64,000 nt of DNA from Chrysogorgia sp. JL179-B06 (lineage: Eukaryota; Cnidaria; Anthozoa; Scleralcyonacea; Chrysogorgiidae). Position numbers and translations under genes: made by a program. The stretch is from contig JAYKKM010000439.1 in the NCBI GenBank assembly GCA_035772405.1, positions 7,793,501 to 7,857,500 on the forward strand. The letters are read 5' to 3'. Positions 48,498-58,559 of this stretch are shown here, piece by piece; position 1 is the stretch's first letter; each line of letters starts with the position of its first letter. Under the pieces are notes generated by a model. It was not told the DNA's origin. It worked only from the letters and a program-made list of their open reading frames with translations, and made no database searches.

Positions 48498-48594
48498 TAG
48501 TCTCGAAAGTGGGGCTAACAGCAAATTTTTCAATTTTTGTTGCGAAGCACGAAAAATTGAAAACTGTGCTGGTAGCCCCACTTTCTATACTACT
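48498..48594. repeat. Polinton right terminal inverted repeat, foldback type
   Basis: Ends in GCCCCACTTTCTATACTACT, the inverse of the left terminus. The inner copy (GTAGTCTCGAAAGTGGGGC, about 48499-48517) is inverse to the outer, so this end is itself a hairpin with arms of about 35-45 bp. Confidence 0.9.
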
Positions 48595-48600
48595 TGAGTG
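48595..48600. other. Polinton target site duplication (right)
   Basis: TGAGTG, equal to 31706-31711. Confidence 0.95.
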
Positions 48601-49029
48601 ATATTTATTTCATCTACGATGAATCAGCTGCATGCTGGACCATAGGCGAGGGAAAATCTGTGCTTTGTCAACCATACCAGAGCGAAATTGATGAAAATAT
48701 TAATTTTTATATTTCCAAAGTCTATATTAAAAGAAGATCCACGGATATTATTTTTTTCGGAATATATAAATTATCTCGGAATATTAAAGTTATTTGTAAC
48801 TATGAATATAAATATTTCTGATTCATGGGTATCTCAATATACCAGTGGTCAGAGCTTTTAGTGAACACGATTCTCGGTTGGACAGTTACATTAATTTTCA
48901 AATAACAGTAACTTGGGTTTATTAAACAGTTTTGACAAGATATTTTGCAATAATGGCGTGTTTGATATTCTGGATATAATATAAAAAGAGAAATAAAGAA
49001 CATCAATATGTCAAACATTCTCAAAGTGC

Positions 49030-49500
49030 CTATGTAACGAACAATTCAGTTGTGCAATAACTGTTTTGTTTGAAAGAACTCTTGAAACTATAAAGACTAA
49101 CCATGTATTTGCAACTTTTTCATATCTCACTTCACTCTTGAGATATTAAGATTTGTTTGATTGTAAATTATTATGCTTATGACATCACAATGCATGACTT
49201 ATTGAAAAATTCTGCATATCTTTACCATTATCTCACGGAATCGTTTAATGATTTGTATATTTGATGTCATTGGATACACCCACGCACATGCACCTGCATA
49301 TCAAGTGATTTCATTACATAATCTCAAGGATATATAAGCGTTTCCAATAAGTTATTATGCAGTGTGATGTCATAAGTATGATCTTTACATACTAAACAAA
49401 TCTTAATATCTCAAGAGTGAAGTGAGATATGGAAAAGTTGTAAATGGTTAGTCTTTATAGTTCTTTCAAACAAGAGTTATTTTACAACTGAATTTTTCAT
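49030..49500. repeat. Foldback MITE, single copy in the right arm
   Basis: Inverse counterpart of the 430-1265 copy, with only one full unit. Inverted halves centre near 49250. Confidence 0.7.
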
Positions 49501-49729
49501 TTTCGGATATATATCTGCCTATTTTGTTCAGAATTTGACCAGGATTAAAAAAACAAAAATCATTAAGCCTTGACTTAAAATTGCTCAAATATCGAAAAAC
49601 GACAAGTTCGTGAATCTGATTGTCAAACATGCCATTTCTGTACAATATCTCGTTAAAGCCGTTGTAATTTTGGGGCACAGTACGTAATTACACAGACGAA
49701 ATTGAAATCTTATTTATATATATGTCAGG

Positions 49730-49756
49730 CTGTCAGGCAGTCAGGCTGTCAGCCTG

Positions 49757-49815
<59 letters not shown>
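49730..49815. repeat. CAGGCTGT and (CAAT)n simple repeats
   Basis: A GTCAGGCT-type tract followed by about 14 units of TCAA. It starts right where homology with the left arm stops and where NOX5 exon 6 would be expected. Confidence 0.9.
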
Positions 49816-49816
<1 letters not shown>

Positions 49817-50166
49817 GTATTTATATATTATATTATAATGTTATAATAATTTTATAATTATTGTACAATTATCAATATTATATGAAGACATATAAAACAG
49901 ACGCGTGCATAGATTTTTCAAATATTCTGTGTGAAAAACCCCGAAATTTTTTTTGTTCTAGGGAACGGAGTATTAAATATGGAAGAAATTAAAACAGTTG
50001 TTCAATCATGCATCGAGGAAAGTAACATAAGAATTGACGAAGAACAAATCAATGAACTCGCTGAGGTGTTTTTTGAAAATGGAGATAACAACGGTTATAT
50101 AGGCTTTGAGGAATTTGCATCATTCTTGAAGAGACATCCAGGAGTTGCTGAAAACTTAACAATAAC

Positions 50167-51098
50167 GTAAGCTTGAAAAATTAGCATTATACATGAGCCA
50201 TGATTATATTCAGGAAGTTCCTTATTCTAGCTACAAATTTTTGTATGCCGAGAAAATTTGAGAATTGCAACATGTAAAACATGTAAACACTTGAAAACAC
50301 TTTTTAAACACTTTTTGTGACTACCGCTATAAGCGGGAGCCACTAAGCCAGCGAGGCTTTATATATTATTTCTCATAGAACACAGATTTATTAACACCAT
50401 ATTTACATTCGTCATTACTGATTTCATATCAAGTTACAAGTATAGCGTCTGTTTTATTTCTGATTTTAATATCTTAATATTTTAGATCTGACGCATCTGG
50501 AAATTGTTTATATAGCTCTGTGTCCTTTAGCAATGGTAGGAGATCATTCTGTTGTTGAAAGTCTGAGGGTTATGGTATCCATTGAGCTTTTTTTAATTTC
50601 AATTTGTATTATAATCATCTGTCATTAAAATTAATCTAGGCAAAGCACAAGGAGCTTCACATACCTTCTCCTTTACAATACAATATATTGTATAATTGTA
50701 TTGCATTGTATTGCATTGCATTGCATTGCATTGCATTGCATTGTATTGCATTGCATTGTATTGCATTGTGTTGCATTGTATTGCATTGCATTGCATTGCA
50801 TTGCATTGCATTGCATTGCATTGCATTGCATTGCATTGCATTGCATTGCATTGCATTGAATTGCATTGCATTGCATTGCATTGCATTGCATTGCATTGTA
50901 TTGTATTGTATTGTAAGGAGAACTGAAGGTATGTACAAGTGTAAATAAACTTTTTCCTTTGTCCGTTTTGTTCGAAAATTTGGATTTTGGTATATCTGGA
51001 GAGGAATTGAAAGCCATTTCCAATTCTGAGGATAAAAAATGGGCTAGCTTTCTTTCTATTCTCATTCTCTCTTCTGTCACAAGAGAGAAAGAAATCAT
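50167..51098. other. Intron with pentanucleotide microsatellite
   Basis: No gene. Contains an A/T-rich segment with CATGTAAACACTT motifs (50270-50340) that recur inverted at 53410-53500, and the (TTGCA)n array. Confidence 0.6.
50698..50915. repeat. (TTGCA)n / (TGCAA)n microsatellite
   Basis: About 43 units of TTGCA with occasional TTGTA variants. Cys/Ile/Ala-rich frames in both directions are artefacts. Confidence 0.97.
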
Positions 51099-51099
51099 T

Positions 51100-51365
51100 T
51101 CTCCTTAACTTTGCAGTTACATTTCCGGGTTTGATTTGCTTCTTTACTGGCTGTTAGAATCTTCTGGTTGTGAGAATTCACAATGCTCGATACATTAGGC
51201 ATGCAGCTGTAGCATGCCTAAATGTAGTTAAAGTCAACAATGTTAAAGTCAGCTACAGCTGCATGCCTAATGTATCGAGCATTGTGAATTCTCACAACCA
51301 GAAGATTCTAACAGCCAGTAAAGAGCAAATCAAACCCGGAAATGTAACTGCAAAGTTAAGGAGAA
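51100..51365. repeat. Long near-perfect hairpin inside Penelope-like fragment
   Basis: Arms about 51100-51213 and 51248-51365 are inverse copies over more than 110 bp (share TTACTGGCTGTTAGAATC) with a spacer of about 35 bp. The right arm encodes part of the Penelope-like protein (VKVSYSCMPN on the plus strand), so the left arm is an inverted copy of coding sequence. Confidence 0.85.
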
Positions 51366-51787
51366 ATGCCCCCTCCAAGGTGAATGCCTCAGCCAATGCC
51401 TAGTATACCGAGCGCAAGTTACTAACGACAAGGACGACAACAACTCAAACTACATAGGACTCACAGAACACTCTTTTAAAGACCGACTCTACAAACATCG
51501 AAACTCACTACGCTACCGAAACAAAATCAACGCAACAGAGCTGTCAAAGCACATCTGGAACCTGCGAGACAACGCCACCAACACGGAAATAAAGTGGTCA
51601 ATCCTGGACAGAGCGCCTGCCTTCAAAAACGGCTCCAAAAGATGCGAACTCTGCCTAGCTGAAAAATATCACATTATTTTTCAGAAACTCAACCTCCTGA
51701 ACAAAAGAAACGAAATCTTATCAAACAGTCGCCATGTTAATAAGCACTTATTGTGTAACTTCAAGGCAATACCGCCTGACAATTAAC
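51235..51787 (+). pseudogene. Penelope-like element C-terminus: zinc linker and GIY-YIG endonuclease
   Basis: Truncated coding end of a Penelope-like retroelement. VKVSYSCMPNVSSI (from about 51247) is the conserved end of the RT part. After a frame change near 51350 come a Cys-rich linker (CPLQGECLSQC) and a GIY-YIG-like nuclease region (SNYIGLTEHSFKDRLYKHRN; RCELCLAEKYHII), with the stop at 51785-51787. The RT itself is absent. Penelope-like elements use this nuclease for target cutting. Downstream (51790-52480) are the probable 3' sequences with a hammerhead-like motif. Confidence 0.8.
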
Positions 51788-51885
51788 ACTTCCGCCTCAC
51801 AAGTATATTTATTCAGTGACACGTTATAGTCCGTCAGTCGTCTGATGATTGTATATATACGATTGTATATCACTATATGATTGTA

Positions 51886-51929
<44 letters not shown>

Positions 51930-51934
51930 AATAT

Positions 51935-51968
51935 CTACAGACACGTGTTTCGCAGCTCATCAGTGTAG
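51935..51968 (-). ncRNA. Hammerhead ribozyme-like motif, minimal stem II
   Basis: On the minus strand: helix I strand CTACA (51968-51964), CTGATGA (51963-51957), a one-pair stem II (GCTGC), GAAA (51951-51948), ACACGTGT stem III, cleavage triplet GTC (to 51940) and TGTAG (51939-51935) pairing with CTACA. All core bases are right, but stem II is reduced to one pair, so activity is doubtful alone. It sits in the 3' part of the Penelope-like fragment. Confidence 0.55.
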
Positions 51969-52484
51969 CTTGGTACAATCTAGATATGGGCATGAGAACT
52001 AATTATACACAAACGATTGCCAGTGACAACCGCTTGCGGGATAAACAGCGGTCATGCGCACATCTAGAGAGCGTGAAGCGGTATAGGGCCAGAGTGCTCA
52101 AACTACCACAAGGGTAGTGGGCGTTGCATTATCGCTAAAGGACACCTACACCAACTTCACAGAGTGCTCAACAACACCGAAGTGAAGGAGCGTAATAGTA
52201 CAATATATATATACATATATATATATTGTATATGCTGCTCACCGCTCATGTGGTTTGAGCACTCTCATGGATTGGGCGGAGAGTCTCTCTCAATGAGACG
52301 TTTACTGTTTGCATTATGCATTGCTCACTGCTCGCAGTTTGAGCACTTTGGTGACTCCACAATGCAATCCTACAATGTGTAGCCGTACATAGTGGGTCCC
52401 AAGTCCACAGTTACCATAAAGCCATTATGGTGATAGCCGGTAGGGCACATTGTATACTTTCATGTATATATATATATATATATT

Positions 52485-53590
52485 GAAGATGTAAATTCTG
52501 TTGAACTGTTGAATTACAAATTTAACTGTAAGGAGAAAATATATGAATATTATCTACACTGCGTCTTATGGAAATATAACTAATTTACTGCTTCATTATG
52601 TATGAGATAATATAATCATATTTGGACCAAAATATGTATTTAAAATGATGAGATACCCGGTTTAAAATTTTTGATTTAAGACAGTTATATTCTGCTCAAA
52701 ATTGCTCTCAAAATTCAGGAAATTCAGTTTACCCAAAATTCAAATATTTTCCAAGGGCCCCCTAGAAGTGTGTCGTCAGTTTTGTCTGATATGTTCCCAA
52801 ATTGGACACCCTATTTCAGAATCCTGGCCACTAACATTTCTTTTTCTACCGTTGATGGATAGCTGTCCTTGTCGGAATCACTATTACTTAGTGTTTCTAG
52901 GCATGCCTGATGCGTTTTGATATATGCCGAAACAGTCAAATTTCTTGTTTCCGTACAACTATTATACTTTACAGCTGCGATTGCTGTAGAGTATAAGATT
53001 GATTTTTTTTTTTTTTTGGGGGGGGGGCGTTTTCTGACCACACCTTCACAATTTTTTTTCAAACATTTTTTGATGTAGGTAAGAAAAATCCTAGCTGCCC
53101 CTGTCAACTCACCACTATTGTGGCTTTCTAGCTAAGGACTTATCCACTGGATAAACTATCCAGGTTTCGTATAACCAGCCCCAGTTGTTTTATTTATATG
53201 TAAACTTTACAAGTTTACTTCAAATGAAATTTGGGGGCATGTTTATGATCATGCTATATTTTGGAAACAACCCATATAAAAATGTATGTATAGTATGCGC
53301 CATGTTCAAATTAGGTGTGCTAATTTGTAATTTATAAAATGATTTATAACTATAAATTTCTTTATGCTTTTCATGCATTTTCATGCATTGCTTCTTAAGT
53401 CTACATGGTCTATCCCAATAGCGGTAGTCACATGTACGCATTGCGTACCTATTTTTAAACATGTAAACACTATTTTCTAAACTCGTGTAAACACTTCCTT
53501 GGTACATTGACATAGCGCTACTGAAATTCTTTTTCATGGAATAACGACTGTCACAATAATTATACAAATGTTTTACTTGTAATTCATTTT
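52485..53590. other. Non-coding intron segment
   Basis: No gene supported. AT-rich, with a T/G homopolymer run near 53005-53028 and, at 53410-53500, an inverse relative of 50270-50340. Confidence 0.5.
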
Positions 53591-54269
53591 AGGCCGTTTG
53601 CCGTGACCTGAATTAAATGTGCCTAGAACTGAAATAATTTTACATAACTTCGATCCCTTTTTAAAACACCCTGAGTCCGAATCCAAAAAGTTCCCGCTCG
53701 CTAGACCCGCAAAATCTATATTTATTTTCACTCACGCGCCATTTTGAAATTAAATAACATCGGCCTCAGTAATCCTCTCACCGGGATAATCCATCGCCGG
53801 AAACAGAAAAACATGGTTCCGCGGTTACGAAGAACGCATGCGCGACAATAAACCGGGAGGCCTGCGAACAAGCATTTGCTTTGCTTTTGGTATAATTTGT
53901 CGGACGAGGATATTGATATTTTTCATGCTGCTTTAAGAAAGTCTTTACAAAAACTGAACAAAGGGGATATTGTAATAAAGGAGCATCAATATGAAGCGCT
54001 CAAGAGTATAGTCGTCCGAGGAAAAGACACAATTTGGGAGCAATTATAGAATACCCGTTCGGGCCGTCCACTTTTGAAACCGCACTTTATAAAGGCAGAA
54101 ATACAAACCAGGTTGCTCTAAAATCTTTTTAAATATAATGTCGAAGGTTTATATTTTGTGTACTTGTTGATTGTTATCAAATTAAATTGGGTTTTAAAAT
54201 GATGAACTTTTCGTAATTTGACCCTTTTACTAACTGTCAACAGATACAAATAGCGAAAGTGGACAGGTA

Positions 54270-54790
54270 TTCTACAATTTAGCGCAAACGTATTGCGTGA
54301 GCTGTCCAGAATAAAGAGAACTGCCACTGGATCTGACTCCATTCCCTATTGGGTGTGGAAGAACTACAGGTATGCCGACCATTTGACTCCTGTTGTAACC
54401 GCAGTATGGAACCTCTCACTGTCTACACATACTTGGCCTATTAAAAATAGACACACCTTTTGAGTTTTCAGAATTTAGAGGTATTAACGTTACTCCTGTG
54501 ATTGCTAGATGTTTCGAAAGATCTGTTTACCGAAATTTTAGTAAATCGACCTTTGAAGATCATATGGGCTCAAATCAATATGCATATCGCACAGGGTGTA
54601 ATTGTACGGACGCACTAATTAGGATGCAATATAACTCTCTGAAATCTCTTGATGATAATAACTGTTCTTGTGTTAGACTTTTTGTTTGGATTTTTCTAAG
54701 GCTTTTGATAATGTAAATCATTCTCTATTAGGTAATAAACTTAAGTCTTTACCACTTGATCCTTTTATTATTAATTGGTATTTGAGTTTC
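54270..54790 (+). pseudogene. LINE reverse transcriptase fragment
   Basis: A frameshifted stretch encoding the part just before and in the RT fingers: [14 protein letters not shown], then EFRGINVTPVIARCFERSVY and NQYAYRTGCNCTDALIRMQY (54480-54620), palm motif A remnants ([14 protein letters not shown]) and [12 protein letters not shown]. It is truncated at both ends. Confidence 0.7.
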
Positions 54791-55038
54791 ATAAGAGATA
54801 CCCAGAAGCATTAATAGAAGATTAAAAAGTCTTACAAAACATTTTGTTCACGCCAGCTGTTCGAACACTATGGTTCGAACAACATTGTTCTTGTTTGTTT
54901 TTATTAATTCATGACAGAAAAAGTGTTAATTATTCCAATTATAGTCAGCCAATCAAAATACTTCCGGCGATGGATTATCCCAAAGTCTCCGTTTCCCCCC
55001 GCAGGTCAGGGGGAACGCAGGCTCTGGGAACGAGATTG

Positions 55039-55411
55039 TAATCCTCTTTGTCCCGTTATTGCTCCCCAGTCTCTGAAATTCATGACCGAGTTATAATTTA
55101 GAGCAATGTTATTTAATCTGCTTCAAATAAACACAATTCCTCACATGGTTTTCAATGGATAAAGGCAGTGATTTCCAGTTTACTTACCAGTAAAAACGGT
55201 GAAAAATGAGAAATAAAAGTTCTAGTTAATGATGCAACAGAGAGTATTGTTAAAGGAAGGGACGAGGTAAATGTTCGCCGTATAAATGTCTTGAATTGAT
55301 GGCTAAAATGAATTGTGTTTATTTTGAAGAAGATTAAATAACATTGCTCTAAAGTATAACTCGGTCATGAATTTCAGAGACTGGGGAGCAATAACGGGAT
55401 AAAGAGGATTA
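55039..55411. repeat. Hairpin (inner foldback)
   Basis: Arms 55039-55139 and 55310-55411 are inverse copies (TTATTGCTCCCCAGTCTC), with a 170-bp spacer. Confidence 0.85.
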
Positions 55412-55620
55412 CTGAGGCTGATGCAGTGAACTACACTGGGCTGATGTTATTTAATTTCAAAATGGCGCGTGTTTGTTTAAAGTTCGTCGAAGGAGTGAAA
55501 ATAAATATGGATTTTGCGAAAAAACTGCGGGTCTAGGGAGCGGGAACTTTTTGGATTCGTACTTAGGGTGTTTTAAAAAGGGAAGTTATGTAAAATTATA
55601 TCAGTTCTACGACATGCTTA

Positions 55621-55928
55621 ATGAAAGTGAACAATATCGGGCCACAGCAAACGGCCTATTTGGAGATGGAACCTTGCTAAATCCTTCAACAAAGGTAACC
55701 AAAAAACGTTTCTCCAACTTAAAACGTAAAAAACGTTTGGAACGTCTCATGAAAGTGAACAATATCGGGCCACAGCAAACGGCCTATTTGGAGATGGAAC
55801 CTTGCTAAATCCTTCAACAAAGGTAACCAAAAAACGTTTCTCCAACTTAAAACGTAAAAAACGTTTGGAACGTCTCATGGAGAATCATGATATCACGTTT
55901 GGAACGTCTCATGATGAATCGTGATATC
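55621..55928. repeat. Tandem duplications upstream of the NOX5 membrane exon
   Basis: 128-bp units at 55621-55748 and 55749-55876, then a 34-bp unit twice (55861-55894, 55895-55928). Neither length is divisible by three. They cover the basic segment KRKKRLERLM that should run into the first membrane helix. Confidence 0.88.
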
Positions 55929-56215
55929 ATCGTTCAGTTTCTCTACATCTTGGTGAATGTGGCATTGTGCATTTGGTTCGGTATTGAAAGGAAGGACGAA
56001 GGAGGATGGGTTATCCTTGCTCGTATCAATGGCATGTGTCTGAACTTGAATACTGTGTTTATCTTGGTTTTAATGCTGAAAGGTTCTCTGACTTGGTTAC
56101 AATAGGAGCCCTGAATAAAGTTATTAATTACAAAAACATGCTCTTCTATTAATAAAAACTAATAAAAACTAATATACAATTTAAATATCATCTGTGAAGT
56201 ACAAAAATATAAAAT

Positions 56216-58115
56216 TACATAACATCACAATTACGCCTAAAATTATTAAAAACAATACAGCCATTATAAAAAAATGATTTTTTTGCAGCTTCTGCTCTAA
56301 CTTTGGTTAAATATAATAAATTACTTTGTCTGGTTGACCTAGAGTTTATCTCTCTATTATAAATAAAATAATTGTGTAAAAACTGAGGTGACTTTTTCTC
56401 CAAGCACACAATAACTCATTTAAAGATATGTTTATTTCGCCAATTCGCCTGTCTTCTAAGCTGTCCCATTTGAAGTTGGCAAGGGCTCATAACAATTCTA
56501 CCAGCCCGATTCTGTAGGCGCTCTAATCGATCGATGTCACCTTTGTTGCAACAGGCCCAAACCGAATCACAACTATAATCCAGAATTGGCAGTATAAATG
56601 TATTATAAATCAAATTGGCGGCGTTTGCTGCAAGATCCTTCCTTGTTCTACGAAGCAATCCTAACCTCTTCTGGACCTTGGAAGTAATATAGCTTACATG
56701 TGATTTCTAAGTAAGGCTATCACCAAGGACGACGATTTGTACTCACTCGCTATAGTTGGTAATGTCCAATTGTAACTCGGAGATTTGCGACTCGTGCTAA
56801 CTTAGCACCCGTTCCAAAGAGAACAACTTCTGTTTTGCTGATATTAAGAAATAGTTTATTCATCAGTCTGGAGCCACGTTGGATTAATTCTAACTCCGTA
56901 TTTAACTTAAAACACTTTCATTGTCACTCACGTCATTCGCCGAGAAAAATAGCACTGTGTCATCAGCATACATGCATTAATATATTGCAACGCACTGTGC
57001 TATTTGGTAGATCGTTGATAAAGAGGACGAAGAGTAATGGACCCAATATATAGATCCCTGCAGAGGTACCCCAACTGATACAGAGCCGGGCTCCGAAAAA
57101 ACATTCCCAAACTGAACGACCTGCTCACGATTTTACAAATAATCCAAAAACCACTCAAGCTCTTTCTCGATTACTCCATAACGCCTCAGTTTTTCGATTA
57201 GCAGACGATGGTCCACTGTGTCAAAATATTTGCGTAAGTCTATGAAGACTGATCCCGTCATCAACCCTTGATCCATACTTCGACGAATACAGTATGATCA
57301 GTCAAAGCGATAGCAGCACATTCTGTAGAATAGCCCTTTCGAAACCCGCACTGAGATGGACTGAGAAGGTTGTTCGTTGTAAGAAACCAGTACAGCTGCG
57401 TATGGATCGCCTTCTCCAGAACCTTAGAAGCCATCGGAAGGATAGAGATAGGACGATAATTATCCATTTCTGGCTTTTTGCCACCTTTAAACAGTGGTAT
57501 CACGCTAGCGATTTTCCAGTCATGGGGTACACAGCCTTGGGAAATAGATAAATTCATAATGACGGTAAGAGGTTTCGAAATTATGCTTGCAGAATCCTTC
57601 ATAAAGCGGGACGGCATCTGATCTAAATCAACAGCTTTGCTCGTTTTCAATTTACGCAACTGAGTATATATAAACTGTTCCGAGATTTCTTCAAACGTAA
57701 AAGTAGAAGCTATCCTATGTATCATTTTAGTAGATGCAACACACGTACGACCAATGAATGACATGGCAGCCTCGTTCATTGACATTGTTTCAACATATCG
57801 ACCAAGAAAGAATTTATTAAAGCTCTCAGCAATCGTTTTATTATCTGTAATTAACCTTCCTTCGATTTTGAAATTTGAAGAAAAAGTTTTTGTTTCACCA
57901 GGCATAATTTTCTTGATCGTTTGCCAAAACGCTATCGGGTTATCTCCACATTCCTCAATAATTTTTGTATTATGTTTACCCTTCGTAATTTTAATTGATT
58001 TTGTTACTCGATTCCGATATGATTTATAAACTATAACCAGTCTTCTGTCGCATGTGATCGTTTGGCTTTACGCAACAGATAATTGCGTTGTCCAATACCT
58101 CTCTTTATTTCGCCT
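56216..58115 (-). pseudogene. LINE reverse transcriptase, frameshifted and 5'-truncated
   Basis: Minus strand. Linker (58110-57905, YRQR-like and IAFWQTIKKIMPGE), RT fingers (57905-57261, KTSKAVDLDQMPSRF; DNYRPISILPMASKVLE; QCGFRKGYSTECAA), then in other frames motif A (FIDLRKYFDTVDH near 57240), motif C with YADD (near 56965), and the thumb and C-terminal region (56658-56416, ILDYSCDSVW; RLERLQNRAGRI), ending at 56216. It is a third LINE family in the window. It lies within the intron after the NOX5 membrane exon. Confidence 0.78.
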
Positions 58116-58179
58116 GGCTATGTCACGATTTGCCTGGTTACTCAGCCAGCAATAATTTGTTCAAGATAGCCTTGGTGTT

Positions 58180-58270
58180 TGTCTCGTCGCGTCCTCCCCA
58201 AAAGCCCCCGCGTGCTCAGCCACCGCAAGTCGCGCAAAGAAAAACAAGCGCCTGGGTACGAGGCTGCGAT
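58180..58270. repeat. Half-copy of a GC-rich foldback repeat
   Basis: GTCCTCCCCAAAAGCCCCCG ... TGGGTACGAGGCTG recurs at 61810-61893, where it forms one arm of a full foldback (61727-61905). Confidence 0.75.
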
Positions 58271-58429
58271 GTATAAGAGGGAACATGTTGTAAATATTGG
58301 AAAATTAACAATTAACACGTACTTTCGTAAAATACATCTATTAGTACCTTTAAGTTGATTGTTAACTTTGAATACCAACATTACTTTTTGCTGCATAAAC
58401 ATGTGTTTAAATGCACCACATTCAAAGGG

Positions 58430-58555
58430 ACCACTACTTTCGGGGGGGGGGGGAGGGGCGCTACTTTCGGAACATTTTAGAAGTGTCACAAATTTAACGT
58501 TACTTTCGGGGGGCCGTTACTTTTGGGGGGCCGTTGCTTTCGGGGGACGTTATGC
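58430..58555. repeat. G-rich minisatellite
   Basis: Degenerate units of GTTACTTTCGGGGGGCC with a run of more than 12 G; possible G-quadruplex former. Confidence 0.8.
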
Positions 58556-58559
58556 TCAC

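Larger units (their letters stand above)
31712..48594. mobile_element. Polinton/Maverick (adintovirus-like) element, 16.9 kb, complete ends
   Basis: A self-synthesising DNA transposon related to small DNA viruses. It has matching termini (AGTAGTATAGAAAGTGGGGC and its inverse), a 6-bp target duplication, a protein-primed DNA polymerase B, a retrovirus-like integrase with chromodomain and an A32/FtsK-type packaging ATPase next to a probable capsid gene. That gene set defines Polintons. The layout is plus-strand polymerase (31.8-36.3), a minus-strand block (36.3-42.4) and a plus-strand block (42.4-48.4). A maturation (Ulp1-like) protease was not recognised. The polymerase is interrupted by a MITE and some other genes carry frameshifts, so this copy is probably not autonomous now. 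Confidence 0.97.
21925..49716. repeat. Right arm of the inverted duplication, expanded by three insertions
   Basis: About 4.5 kb of sequence homologous to 238-4710 in inverse orientation, spread over 27.8 kb by the LTR retrotransposon (23670-28231), the minisatellite-TIR element (28819-31166) and the Polinton (31712-48594). The homology starts near 21925, just after a G-rich tract (21840-21890), and ends at 49716, where a CAAT-type simple repeat begins. The intronic segments between insertions (22.3-23.66, 28.24-28.69, 31.18-31.70 and 48.60-49.03 kb) contain no other gene that I can support. Confidence 0.82.
53590..55660. mobile_element. Composite foldback element with nested hairpin and LINE fragment
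   Basis: Outer inverted repeats (about 53590-53790 and 55405-55655) share GCAAACGGCC, TTTTACATAACTTC, GAATCCAAAAAGTTCCCGCTC and inverse forms. Inside is a LINE fragment (54270-54790) and a second hairpin (55039-55139 / 55310-55411). The outer repeat reaches into the repeat unit of the NOX5 membrane exon region (AAACGGCC at 55650), so its right boundary is not clear. No transposase. Confidence 0.6.
22206..56106 (+). pseudogene. NOX5: Second NOX5-like copy, incomplete and probably broken
   Basis: Plus-strand exons: 22206-22297 (EF loop FDLDGDGEVEMKAL), 28693-28807 (EF1-type, AKWYLWIQDKF), 49962-50166 (EF3/EF4; contains KTVVQSCIEES and RHPGVAENLTI) and a membrane exon ending near 56106 (RDIIVQFLYILVN, then NGMCLNLNTVFILVLMLKGS). 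The last two match NOX5 just before and in the first two membrane helices. Problems: the exon equal to left-arm exon 6 is absent, because homology to the left arm stops at 49716. Splicing 28807 to 49962 would change frame and meet a stop. Tandem repeats of 128 and 34 bp disturb the membrane exon, and TAG follows LTWLQ. Exons 1-3 are also missing on this side. It may be a pseudogene, a partial duplicate, or a haplotype mis-join in the assembly. Confidence 0.7.

Noticed and set aside
50599..51098. Cys/Met/Asn/Gln- and Cys/Ile/Ala-repeat frames
   Set aside because: Translation of the TTGCA microsatellite.
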